Shown here: positions 38,401 to 50,270 of the stretch, one piece after another
Numbering within the stretch: the stretch's first letter is position 1
How the letters are laid out: each line of letters begins with the position of its first letter
Assembly: GCA_002914805.1 (NCBI GenBank)
Contig: JXTB01000329.1
Coordinates: 205,350 to 269,349 of the forward strand
Length of the DNA stretch: 64,000 nucleotides
Source of the DNA: Parasponia andersonii
Taxonomy: Eukaryota > Streptophyta > Magnoliopsida > Rosales > Cannabaceae
Reading direction: 5' to 3'
The notes under the pieces: model-generated
The model's database searches: none
What the model was told of the DNA's origin: nothing
The model's input: only the letters and a program-made list of their open reading frames with translations
Position numbers and translations under genes: made by a program

Positions 38401-38503
38401 AAGAGAGGAAGACTAAGAAGAAACATGATAAGGTTAACAAATTCAAAAGGTAAAAAAAGACAGAGAGAAGAGGACGAACCATGGCGAACTGGGTCATGCT
38501 CAT
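35444..38503 (-). CDS. R3H and SUZ domain RNA-binding protein
   Basis: Six exons on the minus strand give 322 aa: 38480-38503 (ATG), 37887-37987, 37384-37461, 37087-37158, 36696-36793 and 35444-36039 (TAG). Residues about 50-90 form an R3H domain: NSYNRLLMHRLADIFGFSHE, then DDRHLILERCPDT, with the R-x3-H-like spacing in RLLMHRLAD. Around residues 125-160 is a SUZ-like motif (EREAAYLAARERIFS). The rest is disordered and basic, ending in a short helical part (KEQLGAAKRMFAQALGKQ). Family knowledge: R3H binds single-stranded nucleic acid and SUZ binds RNA; such proteins act in mRNA metabolism. It resembles the Arabidopsis R3H protein At2g40960. The first intron starts GTTCGT, a weak donor next to the ATG. 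Intron 5 hosts a foldback MITE. Confidence 0.88.
36146..36492. mobile_element. Foldback MITE, copy 2, in an R3H intron
   Basis: Left arm (ATATCATTTTTATACCTC, TTCTGTTTTGGTTATTATCA) and right arm (TGATAATAACCAAAACAGAA, AGATATAAAAGTAAT) are inverted repeats of about 120 bp. The central sequence is the reverse complement of that in the copy at 26254-26613, so it is the same family in opposite orientation. It lies wholly within intron 5 of the R3H gene. Confidence 0.8.
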
Positions 38504-38562
38504 TTTTGTGTAGAGAGAGAGCCAAAGAGCGATTTTGCTTCGACGACGCGTATTCCGTCGTT

Positions 38563-38582
38563 TCTCTCTCTCTCTCTCTCTC
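38563..38582 (-). promoter_or_regulatory. (GA)n tract upstream of the R3H gene
   Basis: A TC run on the plus strand, so GA on the gene's strand, lies about 60-80 bp before the ATG. GA repeats in plant 5' leaders are known binding sites for BPC/GAGA-type factors. A GGGTCGGGTC / GGCCGGGCC repeat follows at 38618-38653. Confidence 0.4.
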
Positions 38583-38653
38583 TTCAGTCTATTTGTAATG
38601 TTGCGAATTGTCTTACTCGGGTCGGGTCGAGTCGGGCCGGGCCGGGCCGGGCC

Positions 38654-40043
38654 CCGTATAGAATATGAAAAGGTCATCCCTATCTCGTGTTTTTCGTCGT
38701 AAATAGATCACCGTACCCCTTAATTTAAATTTATCAGTAATTAAACGGTAATAAATTACATACGACATGTATTATTGGTATTAAAAGTTTAATACAAATA
38801 TTAGTATCTCTGCTCGTTCATATGAGCGTGTCGTTTTTAAATAAAACTTCAAAGTTAGCCGTGGGTTCAAGTAAAAAAAACGACATCGGTTGTGTTTTCG
38901 GGGGAAAAAAACGCGTCATTAGTATATATTATGCATTGAATACTGAAAGTTCAACCGTAACAAGTTCCTATTTATTCCGAGAAAAAAAAAAAGGAAGAAG
39001 AAAAAACATTAAGTTCCTATTCTAATTTTATGTCGTTTGAGTTAGTAACTATATTGTAAAGTGTATTTCAATAAAACGATTTATCGTTTATGGCCTATAC
39101 TTTATTGCCGTTTTTACTATATCTCGTTTTTTACGTTTTCGCTCAAAACGAAACCTTTTCCCCCCCCCCCCCCCCCCGGCGCAAAAAACACTACATGCTG
39201 TTAATCCATTTACAAATTCATACATTAAAAATGGTCGTTTTTAGCACTTATTTAATGAATTACCGTTTTATAATTTCCTTTTGATAAATTTTTGTTTTTT
39301 AGTTGATTTTTTTATAAAGTAAATCAAATTTTTGAAAAATAAATCAATATATTTTGATATACAAAATATAAAAATGGCCATTTTTTTAAATAATTTTAAA
39401 AATTTGACCATTTTTTAGTAGTGTTTAAAAAATAGTAATTTTGCAAACTATGAACCATGATTTGAAATTCAACTATTTGGCTAAAAGACCCTGTATGTAT
39501 ACATATATGGATGGTAAGTATATCAAATTTGTTACCAAATTTTTAATACTAATACATATACATATGATATATCCAAATTTTTAAGGATAATCCTACTTGT
39601 TCCAACTATTGTACTAATTTTTTTAGACAAACACATATTATATTTGAGTTATCACATTTTAATTGATGTATTAAAAACTTACTACAAATAAATTAAATAT
39701 TATTACTAATTGAGCGATGACCATTCACATACCACACGTGCTAGTATTAAAATTTTGGTACAATTAGGACCTTAAATATTATCCAATTTTTAATACCAAC
39801 ACCTAACATTATTTTACATATATATTTTTATTGAGAGATTTAACTACTAAGGAAAATGCATTTTGTATGGATTATAGGTTATGTGCAAAACACAATTAAT
39901 GATAAGGATTTATTATATATAAATATATATATATATATATATTTCCGAACAACCCATTAAATCATTGTTATTAGTTGAAAATCGAACAATAGAAAAAAAA
40001 TTATATTATTGATAAGTTAAAAAGAAAATCCTTTTTTAAAGTG

Positions 40044-40081
<38 letters not shown>

Positions 40082-40183
40082 TACGCACAATATTTAAAGA
40101 AACATATTTAATTCCCATATACCTTGTCCAAGGAAAATAAGTTGTTTAAAATGGCTAAAAATCATATCAAGCTTAATACAAAA
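38654..40183. other. Spacer upstream of the R3H gene with AAACGACA words and a poly-C run
   Basis: Exact AAACGACA or TGTCGTTT words lie near 38827, 38877 and 39032. An 18-nt poly-C run lies at 39160-39177. The dispersed repeat of 3425-3565 recurs inverted at about 39345-39495. (AT)n tracts lie near 39923-39942 and 40049-40077. No gene was seen. Confidence 0.55.
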
Positions 40184-42803
40184 ATCAGTTAGAAAGATTG
40201 TAATTAGCCTGTAATTAGCTAGCTATATAGTCTTAATGTAATTAGTCCCCCTTATAAGATTACTTATACTCTTCTCTTTTTTTTTCTATTTTGGTAGCAA
40301 TATCTGCTTGACATGTATATAAGTTTGTTATGGAGTTTTTGTTATTGATATATAGAAGTCAACACTCAGCCTCTTTCCTTGAGCTGAGCATTTCATCATT
40401 AATCTAGTTACAACATAAATTCCTTTATGATATCAGAGCCAACTGTGGAGCATTATGGCGGTGACTCTTTTAACTCCAATAACAAACTGTGACATCTCCA
40501 CTGCAATTAATTTCTAAAACTAAAAACTCTAGCTCCAAACAAAACCCCGATTACCTTTCCTACCATATCTCTTGATCAAATTGAATGAAACCAATATTCT
40601 CCTATGGAAGAATCAACTACTGAATCTCTTTTAATCATATCCAAAACCACCACCAAATGCTCCATCATCCAACAAACCACAATATCCTCAGTTCTGAACA
40701 AAGAAGTGGCAGTCAAGGGGTCCAGGAACTAGTACCTCTCGACCATAGTGACCAATTTGTGGGAAGCTTGGTCATATTATTTTCAACTTATATCACAGGG
40801 CGAATTTCATCCCACTGCAGCCTCCTTCAATCCAAACCCTCCTGGACAAATGGCTTCCCTTGCTGCACTTATGCTCTCTACTTCGGCAATTCGTACTGAT
40901 GTTGAGCAAGAATATTCAGATAACGCTTGGTACATAGATTCAAGTGCAACTCATCGTTTCACTCTAGAACTTGGCCATCTCACCGAAGCTATGCCATTTA
41001 TGAAAACTGAACAAGAAGCTATGATAGGCAATGATAAGTCTATTGTTATTAATCATATTGGTCATATTCTATTATCTGGTTCTGTGAAATCCATTCATCT
41101 AAATCATGTTTTACATAGTCCTAATATCTTTAAATATACTTAATTAGTGTTACCGAATTGTGTGCTGATAATAAGCCTTTGTTGAGTTTTACTCGACTTA
41201 CTTTCTTGTGAAGGACCAACAAAAGAAGGCTTTTCTTCTTCTTCTTCAGGGCCATCTTGAGCAGAGACTCTACTCTATAAACTCACCACTCTTGCCAACA
41301 CTTCCTCTTCCTCTGTGTCACCTCAGTTTTCCAGCTCCTCTTCCAATCTAGTACAAGCTCATCTCTCTCAGCATCATTAAGCCGATCTTTAGTTTAAGTT
41401 TTTAAGTCTTGTAACCTGAATATCGAATTCTACAAAATTTTGTTCTGCTTATCAGTTTGCCACGAGTCATTGGCTTGAGCTAATGAACCATTTCATTTAA
41501 TATACTCGGATATCTGGGGTCCTTTTCCTGATAATTCAGTTATTAGTGTCAAGTATTTTCTCTTGTATATTGATGATTACACTAGCTTTACTTTACTTGG
41601 TTTTATCTATTAAAGAACAAACATGAAACCTCTACATATTTTCTGAAATTCAAGAAATTTGTTGAAACGTAATTCAATACCACTATCAAGTTGGTACAAA
41701 CCGATAGGGTTGGCAAATTTCGTCTGCTAAAGCAATTTGTTTCTAATTTGGGAATCATTCACCAACACCCATGTCCTTACACACTTGAACAAAACGGCCG
41801 TGTCGAACGTAAAACTGTGATGTCATTGAAAAAGGTGTTGCCATGTTTGCTCATGCTTCTATTTCCCTCTCTTTTTAGCCGTATGTCTTTCAGTCCGTTG
41901 TTTACCTCATTAATCATATTCCCACCTCTGTTCTCTCTAACTCTACACCATTGAAACACTTTATCACAAACCTCCCTCATATGACTCCATTGGAAAGCTA
42001 TCAAACACACTCTCACGTATCTTAAAAGTATTATGACTCATGGCATATCCCTTTTATCGCTCTCCAGCTTTATCTCTGATATGCCATGGGATGCTGATTG
42101 GGCAAGTTGCCCCGATGATCGAAAGAGTACCAATGGTCATTTTTGTTTTCTTGGCTGCAATCTCATTTCATGGTCTTCCTCGAAACAGTGAGTGGTCTCT
42201 CATTCCAATGCTGAATCTAAATATAGAGGCCTTGTTAATGCCGCTGCTGAACTCATATGGATTGAAGCACTCTTGCGTGAACTCTGCATTCCATACTCCA
42301 CTTCCCCAGTGCTTCTTTGTGACAATCTCAGTGGCACTCAACTCGCTGCAAATCCAATTCTTCATGCTCGCACAAAACACATTAAGATCGACTGTCATTT
42401 TATTATTCGTGACACAATAGTCAGCAAGACTCTCATTGTTCAACACACCCCCTCTGAAGACCAGCTGGCTGACATTACGACGAAACCTCTTCCTACTCAA
42501 CGGTTTCAAAATCTCAGGACCAAGTTGAGGGTGCTTCTGAACCCCATCAACTTGTGGGGATGATAAAGATTGTAATTAGCTTGTCATTAGCTGTATAGTC
42601 TTAATGTAATTAGTCCCTTGTATAGGATTAGTTAGACTCTTCTTTTGTCTTTTTTGGTAGCAATATCTGCTTGCCATGTGTATAAGCTTGTTATTGTAAA
42701 GATAATTTTTGTTATTGATATATAGAAGTCAATACTCAGCTTTTTTTCTTTGAGCGGAGCATTTCATCATTAATCTAGAAACAACCCAAATTCCTTTAGT
42801 CAG
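40184..42803 (+). mobile_element. Heavily reduced Ty1/copia fossil
   Basis: Two related terminal repeats, 40189-40427 and 42561-42798, share ATTGTAATTAGC, CTTAATGTAATTAGTCCC, GTAGCAATATCTGCTTG and CATTTCATCATTAATCTAG. The 5' LTR is followed by a Met-tRNA-type primer site (TGATATCAGAGCC, 40428-40440). The 3' LTR is preceded by CTTGTGGGGA. Flanks ATCAG (40184-40188) and GTCAG (42799-42803) look like a 5-bp target duplication with one difference. Recognisable parts are a protease-like stretch about 40915-41140, integrase pieces about 41500-41880 and RNase H about 42070-42540. It is about half the usual copia length and broken many times. It is clearly old and ends only 143 bp past the glutaredoxin stop codon. 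Confidence 0.85.
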
Positions 42804-42946
42804 TAACAAACTATACAACATCTTTTGTTCCACCCGAAAATCAAAGTGCAGAGTGGACTGGATTATATATTAAAAGTCATTTAACAATCTCTCCTCAGTT
42901 GAAATCAAAGACTAAACTTGATCCTCTCCTTTTGACCGAGTACGCA

Positions 42947-45131
42947 TCAGGAGCACATGGCCTTCTCCAATAGTTCCTGCAATTCCCCGCTTTTGTATGC
43001 CTCTGAAAAGATAAAGTGTTTTCGTTCAAAGCTTGCATAATAACATGTTCTCTTTATGTACATGTCTAAGCAATCATAGAGATGATGAAAGTAATTGATG
43101 AAACAAGCATTCCCAAACAACAACTGCGTGAAACTCAATTACAAATAATGGCCATATAAGGTATTAAGGTAACACAGGGAAATATGAAGAAACAACAAAA
43201 GGAGAAACTTGTTTAAGAACACGTAATGGTCATATAAGGCAAGATGACAAAAGGACGTGAAAAAGAGCAACAAAATGGAGTTAAACTTGTTTAACAACAA
43301 AAAACAAAACCTTTAACCTAGTCTCCGCATCAGAAGACACTTATTAACTGCATGTAGTTCTTGGTAGGCCACAGACTATACACTTGTTCAATAGCCATTA
43401 ATTGCCATGCTACATAAACACACAAGTTAAAGACTTCTAGCGATTGATAATTCATCGCAAATGAAATTTCTATACTTAATACCAGCCATTACGTGTAGAG
43501 GTTTAGATGTGTAGGTGCACCAGATTTTAGTAATCCCAAAGTTTATGTTCTAAAAACAACCTATTAAATAGAAGCTTCAGATCATCGGTATGGTAATCTT
43601 CACTAATTTAATGTTCAATTTTCCAAAGAGCAGTGACTCCATGTCTCCATTAGCGAAAATGATAAGTATACAACTCTAGGTTCTCATGCATAATATTAGC
43701 AAGATCATGTTCGTAACTGAGCTTTACTGTCAAACTTACCAACAGTGATGTCACAGCCACCAAAAAACTCTCCTGCAATGTAAAGTTGCGGAAAGGTCGG
43801 CCAACTTGAATATTCTTTCAGTCCTTGACGCAGTAACTCATTCTCCAGTATGTTTATTGTTTCAAAAGGTACATTGAAGGACTTCAATATTTGTACGACC
43901 GTGTTTGAAAATCCACACTGTGGAAAGTCCTTTGTTCCCTTCATAAAAAGGACAACTTTTTGTGAAGTAACAACTTTGTCCAGCGTAGTCTTCAGCTCTG
44001 GAGTTAGTGCTGAACCACACAGCATAAGCATAATCAGAGGTCAGCACCACTTTACGCATGTAAATTTACTACAAGTACGAAACCAATGCAAAAGAAAAGT
44101 GAACATGGAACCACGTAAGCAGTGAGCTAATGACCATTTACAACTTTATTAACACATGCCACAGTTTACAAAATGAAAACTAAGATACAGTACAAGATTT
44201 CTCGAAGTGACAACTTGTACAAAGGATAGCCTTCAAAAGAAAAAATTCAGGACATCTAATACTTAATGAGTAACCAGCTGATGACGCAGCCCAAATATGT
44301 GACACAAACAAGATGACAATGAAATCCAAATCTAGAAGTAATAAGAGAAGCCACTTATGGGACACAATCAAATATAACAAAGAATTCAGGGTTAAATTGA
44401 TTTTTTATAATAATCTTACAAGAGAATGCTACACATATTGACAAATCTCCATTAAAAAAAAGACAAATAAATAAAAAAGACTAGACTAACGGGTTATCTA
44501 ATAACTAGTTTGTATTTATCATAAAAATTAACTAAGAAAGTCATAACTAATGTGTTAATTTTGCTTTTCTTCCACTCATTAGTTGCCATCTAAACGCTAG
44601 AGTTATGAATCTAAGACTAAGAGTAACTGCCGATTTTCAGCACTTTCCATCTGAAAAACATTTTTGAGCAATTGGCAGTGCCAAACTTTGTTGTATCCTA
44701 TCAAATTTCATTATAATTAAATCAAAGCCCACATAGGGAAAAAAGAATCACAGGGAAATATGCCAAAAGACTCGATATAGTCTCAACCAAATCATACCCA
44801 TCAAAGCATAAAGCTTTCGGATTCTAACAACGTTATAATTTCCAACATAATAACAAACAATACTCCCAAAAAAAGTCAAAATTGACAAAGGGTGACATGG
44901 GTTATTACCAGAATGGCAATAAAAGGAGGCAGTCCTCTGAGGGAGAGGATTGGTTCTGAAGAAGAAGCTGTTGGGAAGAGTGAAGGCGAGCGAGGAGCGA
45001 AGAGGACTAGCAGTGGAGCTGTGGAAGTGAAGCCCAGTGGTTGACTTAACCTCTTTGCCGGAGGCTCCATAAACAGAGAAGGAAGCCGGTGGTGCTACTC
45101 TTACCGACTCCAAGGCCCCAACACACCGCAT
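42947..45131 (-). CDS. GRXS14: Monothiol glutaredoxin, CGFS type, chloroplast (GRXS14/CXIP1-like)
   Basis: Three exons on the minus strand, 44909-45131, 43740-44009 and 42947-43002 (TGA), give 182 aa. Residues 1 to about 75 are Ser/Thr/Arg-rich with few acidic residues, fitting a chloroplast transit peptide. The glutaredoxin fold follows: VVLFMKGTKDFPQCGFSNTV carries the active CGFS, then WPTFPQLYIAGEFFGGCDIT with the conserved cis-proline TFPQ and the GGCD glutathione-binding motif, ending EAYKSGELQELLEKA. Family knowledge: plastid CGFS glutaredoxins bind and transfer [2Fe-2S] clusters using glutathione and are tied to iron-sulphur supply and stress tolerance. The length is close to the family norm (about 170-180 aa). 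All key residues are present. S14 rather than another plastid CGFS form is chosen because the protein is single-domain and short. Confidence 0.92.
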
Positions 45132-45313
45132 CTTCTTCTTCCTCGAAGGCCAAAACCAAACAAGTCAAAACACTCGCTTTGGTTGCCACACACCTGTTTT
45201 ATTTTCCTTCGTTTTATTTTATTTTTCTTATTTCAGTTTTATTGGATTTTTTTTTTTTTTTTTGGGTGCTAAATAGTTTCATTGGTTTCACAATGTTTCG
45301 TAGAAATTAGTAG

Positions 45314-45493
45314 AACATATTCGCCTCAGTAAAATAAGGCGGTTCGTTTCCACTAGAATGCTATATACTATTTGTCGTTTATAAGTAGAACGACATGACG
45401 TTTAACATATTCCTTTCATCAAAATAAGGCAGTTCGTTTCCACCAGAATACTATGTACTATTTGTCGTTTATAAGTAGAACGACATGACGTTC
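45314..45493. repeat. 90-bp tandem duplication
   Basis: The unit AACATATTCGCCTCAG...AACGACATGACGTTT at 45314 is repeated at 45404. Each contains AAAATAAGGCGGTTCGTTTC (with one difference) and ACTATTTGTCGTTTATAAGT. About 90% identical by eye. Confidence 0.88.
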
Positions 45494-45530
45494 ACATTTT
45501 AATTGAAACGATGTGTCGTTTTAAGTAAGC

Positions 45531-45558
45531 TACCCCTAACCCCTACCCCTACCCTAAC
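45531..45558. promoter_or_regulatory. Telomere-like CCCTAA cluster (telo-box-like)
   Basis: TACCCCTAACCCCTACCCCT followed by ACCCTAAC lies about 400 bp upstream of the glutaredoxin start. Short AAACCCTAA-type telo-boxes are known promoter elements of plant housekeeping genes. This degenerate cluster could be one, or an interstitial telomere-like scrap. Confidence 0.4.
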
Positions 45559-46184
45559 TTTTTATCGTCAAACGACATGTCCTTATTGAAGAACGACGAT
45601 GCATCTAAGGAAGCAAAGCAAGAGTACTGGTGAGATACAAACCTCCGAGCAAAAGCCACGTACTCGCTTGCCACACGAGACACCACAACATGATAAAATC
45701 CAAGGAATTTAAACGGGAGTTTCTCCCCTTTTTAAATTCTTTTTTTTTTTCCCCAGAATTTTCACTAGAAGAAAAAGAATAAAATAAAGAATGACATTTG
45801 ATAGATATAGAGCATGTTGCTCACCCAAAACGACATGATCTTCCACGTGAAACTTTACTGTTTTTTCTGGCTTTCAGCTACGAACATGTCTGCTGTATCG
45901 AGTGAGATGTTGGTAATAAACGACATGTAGTTCTTTACTCCAAAAGTTCTGTCGTTAGATTTGATATGTATTAAATTTTGCTGTAAAGATTTATGTTATT
46001 CAATAAAACGTAATTTCGTTTTCTGTTTAAACGTTTGCTGTCGGTAAAGGCTGAAAACAACACAGCTTTTTAAGTAAAAATGGTATACTGCTTGTTCAAC
46101 GAATCAAATTTGTACGAGCTAAAGCAAGAATCAGTACAAATGTTCTTAAGCAAACTTTCACTGATCTGCAGTTTAGTTATAGGA

Positions 46185-48343
46185 TTATCCTGAGACGTCA
46201 ATGCCCATGAGAGAAAGATCTCGGCGCAGTGTCTCTGCATTCTTGAAATGGAGACCAACGATCCCAACAGCTATTGCAGCCTCCACATTTTTCATCCTGG
46301 ACAAGAGCACTTGATACATCAGCAAATGAAGATCAATTCACTTATCACCCAAAACATAATGTGCAAAAAAGACTAATTTTGGTCCTAATCAAGTATGATA
46401 GTAAGAGATGTGATCATGAAGTTGGCAAAAATGACTGAGACTATACAACAATCAAAAGAATAAGAAGATATAACCTATCATCAACAAAAATACAGTTTGC
46501 TGGATCAACTTTGAGATGTTTCAGAGCGTCCAAATAAAAATCAGGATCAGGTTTCCTCTTTCCTGAAAGGTACATAGTAGTCAAGATCATGCACTTTTTC
46601 ATTGAATTAATTTGTATAAGAATTGCACAAATAGTGAGGATTCAATAAAGTTGTTAATACATTTTTACTTTTCTTCTAAGAACATTGAACATAATGATGA
46701 TGGAATAATGGGTTAACATCTTATAGAGATGGTAAAAGATATCGACCTAATGGTACGTGGTTTTAATGCAGATTCAAAGAGAGGAGTACAAGTCAAAAGT
46801 TTGACATACCAGTCTTAAATGAACAGAATGTCCAAGACATATATCTTGAGATTTTTAACTTGTCCTCAATCATTTCACACCTACAAAAGAAAGATTTCTG
46901 AAAATGATGAGCCAATTCTATAGTTAAGAAAATTTTTTCAAAAGAACTCTCATCTGACCAGGTGGGATAGTTTGTAAAAGCATGCATCTCATAGTTGTTT
47001 GTTTTCAGTACATAAAGCAATTCTTCAACACCGTCAATGTAGGAATATCCTCTTTTCATACAGTTTTTGAGGCCTGCAGGAAAAGTGATCAGAGAAATGT
47101 GAAGTGTAGAAAAAGACGACAGAGGTGTATTAAGAAATTCCTACCAAGTACCAACCTTCTAAATCAAATGGCCTTCCATCTTTAAAGAACTTTCTAGCAA
47201 GCTCTACCTAAAATAAGAAAATACGAAATCATAAAGAAATGGGACATAGAATGACTAGAGATAAAGAATGACTAGAGATAAACTGAGAATACGAAAGTGA
47301 CAACATACTTGTAATAAGCCACATAGAAAAGAATGAAAAGAATATGCTCTGCAAGTTAAGTTAGTCCCAAATCTTCGGCAAAAAGGACAAAAGTAATATA
47401 AGTTTTGCAGCTAAGAATTAATATGAGAAAGGCTATCAAAGATTTAATACTGTCTCCGTTCATGGTCGAAATAGGATGATTATTTGTTGTTGATTAGGAA
47501 CAAAAACCAGAAGGTTAAGACAAACTGATCCGGGAAAAGCAAAACAAGTATTGTACTGAAGGTCAGACGAAAGTCAAAATAGCCAACAATGAAATGATGG
47601 TAAAAAATATTGTCTTGAAAAGAAAGGCACATCAATCACTCCATGCCAAAAAGGCCTTAATCCTACAACGTTGAAGTCTTGTCAGGTTATTACTCGGGCC
47701 ATCTCAGGAAATTATCAAAGAAACTATAAACAAACAGGCTATTACTTACTTTCACTCACTTCAGGTGCACTAGTAGGCGTTACACTTAAAGGGAGAGCTA
47801 ATATTTCAAAATAAGAACTTCGCATATTCACGAAGATTCAGTGAAGGCTTGCAATGACATAACTGGCTTTTGGTTGAAGAATGAAACCCTTAGTTAAAAA
47901 GAGGTTGTGAGATACTTGCACACCTCATCAATTGTCCCCTTTTCGAATTCCAACCAAGCGTTCGGGTGCTTGCATTCTAGTAGTTCCTTCATAGACATTC
48001 TGTTCATAAAATCCAAATGTGATTATCAAGCAAACATAGATTCTACAAACCTATAACAGATAAACCAATAAGAAACAATCTCTTTTTAACTTATTGACAT
48101 AATGAAATTTAGTAACAATACCATTTTGATGTTTGAACAGTAACATAGTTAAAAGAGAACTGCCAAAACCAACAAGCTCTGAAATTGTACATAGACAAAC
48201 ACCATGGATAAATTCAAGTAGTCTTACAACACAAATGAATCTCTCTGGACAGAATTTGGTTCTTACCCAGATCGTAAATAGCCAAAAAAATTCTACAGTC
48301 AAACTCATTTGATCGAAATCTGAGAACATGAACGAAGCCGAAT

Positions 48344-48384
<41 letters not shown>

Positions 48385-48706
48385 GCACACAAAAACACAC
48401 ACTGAACAGATAAATAAATAAAGGTTGGCAACTTCCGAGGTTCAAAACAAACAAAAGTTAACATGAAAAAAGAGAAATTGGGTACCCGAAGAAGGGGGGG
48501 ACATGGTGGTAAAAAGGGTCAAGAACAATGGTATCCATGATGTCGAATAGCAGAATGGGGAGTTTTCTGTTGTCTGTGGTAGTAGTAATGCTTGTATAAT
48601 GTTTGGGGGAATTGAGAGCCATTGTATTTCGTGTTGTGGAGTGTAGATGAAGTGAGGGTCTTGAAGGAGGACAGATGGTGGGCAGCCTCAACAACAGAGC
48701 CATCAT
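46185..48706 (-). CDS. FHY1: HAD-like hydrolase, plastid FMN hydrolase type (FHY1-like)
   Basis: Seven exons on the minus strand, 48486-48706, 47924-47999, 47156-47207, 46959-47073, 46810-46880, 46475-46562 and 46185-46296 (TAA), give 244 aa. The N-terminus (about 45 aa) is rich in Ser/Thr/Arg with no acid, as in a transit peptide. HAD motif I is LLFDIMDTIV (nucleophile Asp, with Met where most HADs have the second Asp). Motif II is AFTNYP, the motif III lysine is in GKRKPDPDFY, and motif IV is CIFVDDR. Family knowledge: the plant protein with this DxMDT signature is a chloroplast FMN hydrolase (AtcpFHy1, At1g79790), which removes phosphate from FMN. Substrate here is inferred from similarity recalled for motifs, not proved. 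Two adjacent ATGs open the frame; a later in-frame ATG is possible. Intron 1 contains a (CA)n microsatellite. Confidence 0.86.
48349..48400. repeat. (CA)n microsatellite in intron 1 of the HAD gene
   Basis: An unbroken AC run of about 30 nt is followed by GCACGCACAC and an imperfect tail, entirely within the intron 48000-48485. Confidence 0.95.
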
Positions 48707-50270
48707 CCAATGGAAACTACCTACAACTTCCCCAGTAACATTCTTTTTTATGGGCTTTCTCGAAAATTTAATTTTCCTCTGCTCAAACCAAATTGCTTGC
48801 CTTTGTAACCGGAGAGAATTTGAAGTACAACGAGGACACTCGATAAATTTGGACGACTAACGGATGCAGGTCTTTTGGCAGCTTTAGGATTTAAATGCCA
48901 AATTTTAAAGGTTAGGGACCTTAATGCCAAAGACGCTAAATATTAGGAAATTTTGCTTTAAATCTACTGGTTTTTTTTTTTTTTTTAAAAAAAAGTGAAA
49001 AAGTATTGTACATAGAATTTAGTTTTTACCATTTTAAACAAAAAAAAAGGACTATATATATATATTTCAACGTGAACAATCTTTCTGGCATATTTTCAAC
49101 TCTATAACTTTAAATAGATCTCATTTTGAAATAATAAAATCTCATTATGAAATAGGATGTGATTTAAAATAGTGTTAAATTATTTAGTATAAATAATTAT
49201 GAAAAAAATGAATATTTGTAATATTACTTGTATATTTTGGCTAGAAGATCTAATCGTAGTAAATATATTAGAAATAATGCATTAGAAAATTATTGAAAAT
49301 TTATACTAGGACTAGATAGCAGCATGCACACACAAGAATCTAACAGTGCAAATCACATCTTTTTCTAATGTGAAAGTAACATAGTGTAGTGATCAAATCT
49401 GCTTCTGTCCGAATCAAAAGAAAAATCTAAAAAGAAAGTCAAAGTTAATTTAATTTATATTGTTGGCATCCGGGAATTTAATCTAATATGGATGCATTTC
49501 ATCCGAAATATGTCCAAAAAATGAATAATTAAAAATAACTAAATTCAAACTCCAAATTTGCTTTTGTGGTAACATGCATTCTTAAGTTTCAAAACATATT
49601 TTTATCAAATTGTGTCCCTCCTCAGTATATGAAATACTGGCTGCATAGAAACTCAATATTTAAGCAATAACGTTGAAGTTTATTAGGTTCCAGAATCAAA
49701 TGTAGGGTAACACATAAAATATGATCCAAACTTCCATAGAAAATCATACCCCAATATACACATGATAATTTGCAGCTTAATATCCATAGTAGTTTCTAGT
49801 GCTAATTCCTATCAATTTCAATGGAAGACTTGATGAGACTGAGGCTCAAGTTGCTGTGTTCGCCAGGAAAAAAAAAAAAATTCAAAACTCCACAAAGCAA
49901 AATCTGCTCGCAGGCCAAGACTAAATATTAACAGACAGAAAAACTTAGAATAACTTTTCACTAGAAAATGTTTGATATTACATCCCAAAATGTCTCTAGG
50001 CTCCAGGATTATATAGCCAGTGACTGAAGTGCTGTCTACAACAAATGAGTCAAACTTACATCAGAGATGAAGATTACCTTTATGTAAAAAGGCAAGCTAG
50101 AAGAAACCAAAGAATATTACAAATCAAATATGTTGAAGAAAAAGCCAAATACATTTCTTGGTGACATGGCATATTGCACTTAAACACCACCACCAGCCAC
50201 CAAAAGGGGGCAAAAAATCTACAGTTTAAAGCTTTCTGTAACTCGGGTCTTGTTCCTTTTTGTATGTAAT
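48707..50270. other. Spacer between HAD and SCY1-like genes
   Basis: 48707 to about 48900 is probably the HAD promoter and 5' leader. 49000-49780 is AT-rich and empty. About 49800-50270 has the composition of the SCY1-like 3' UTR on the complement. No gene was seen. Confidence 0.5.

Larger units (their letters stand above)
45132..46184. promoter_or_regulatory. Spacer between glutaredoxin and HAD genes with AAACGACA words
   Basis: Upstream of the glutaredoxin gene and downstream of the HAD gene, both minus. It holds three exact AAACGACA (about 45565, 45828, 45918) and three exact TGTCGTTT words (about 45373, 45463, 45514), plus near matches. Two tandem 90-bp units (45314-45403, 45404-45493) carry part of them. 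Telomere-like CCCTAACCCCTACCCC lies at about 45533-45558. No ORF is supported. Confidence 0.6.

Noticed and set aside
38351-38677. 108-codon minus-strand open frame overlapping the R3H start
   Set aside because: It reads through the first R3H exon into its intron in one frame. The R3H domain is reached only by splicing 38480 to 37987.
48051-48464. 137-codon minus-strand open frame with a Cys/Val run
   Set aside because: The run is a translation of the (CA)n microsatellite inside intron 1 of the HAD gene.
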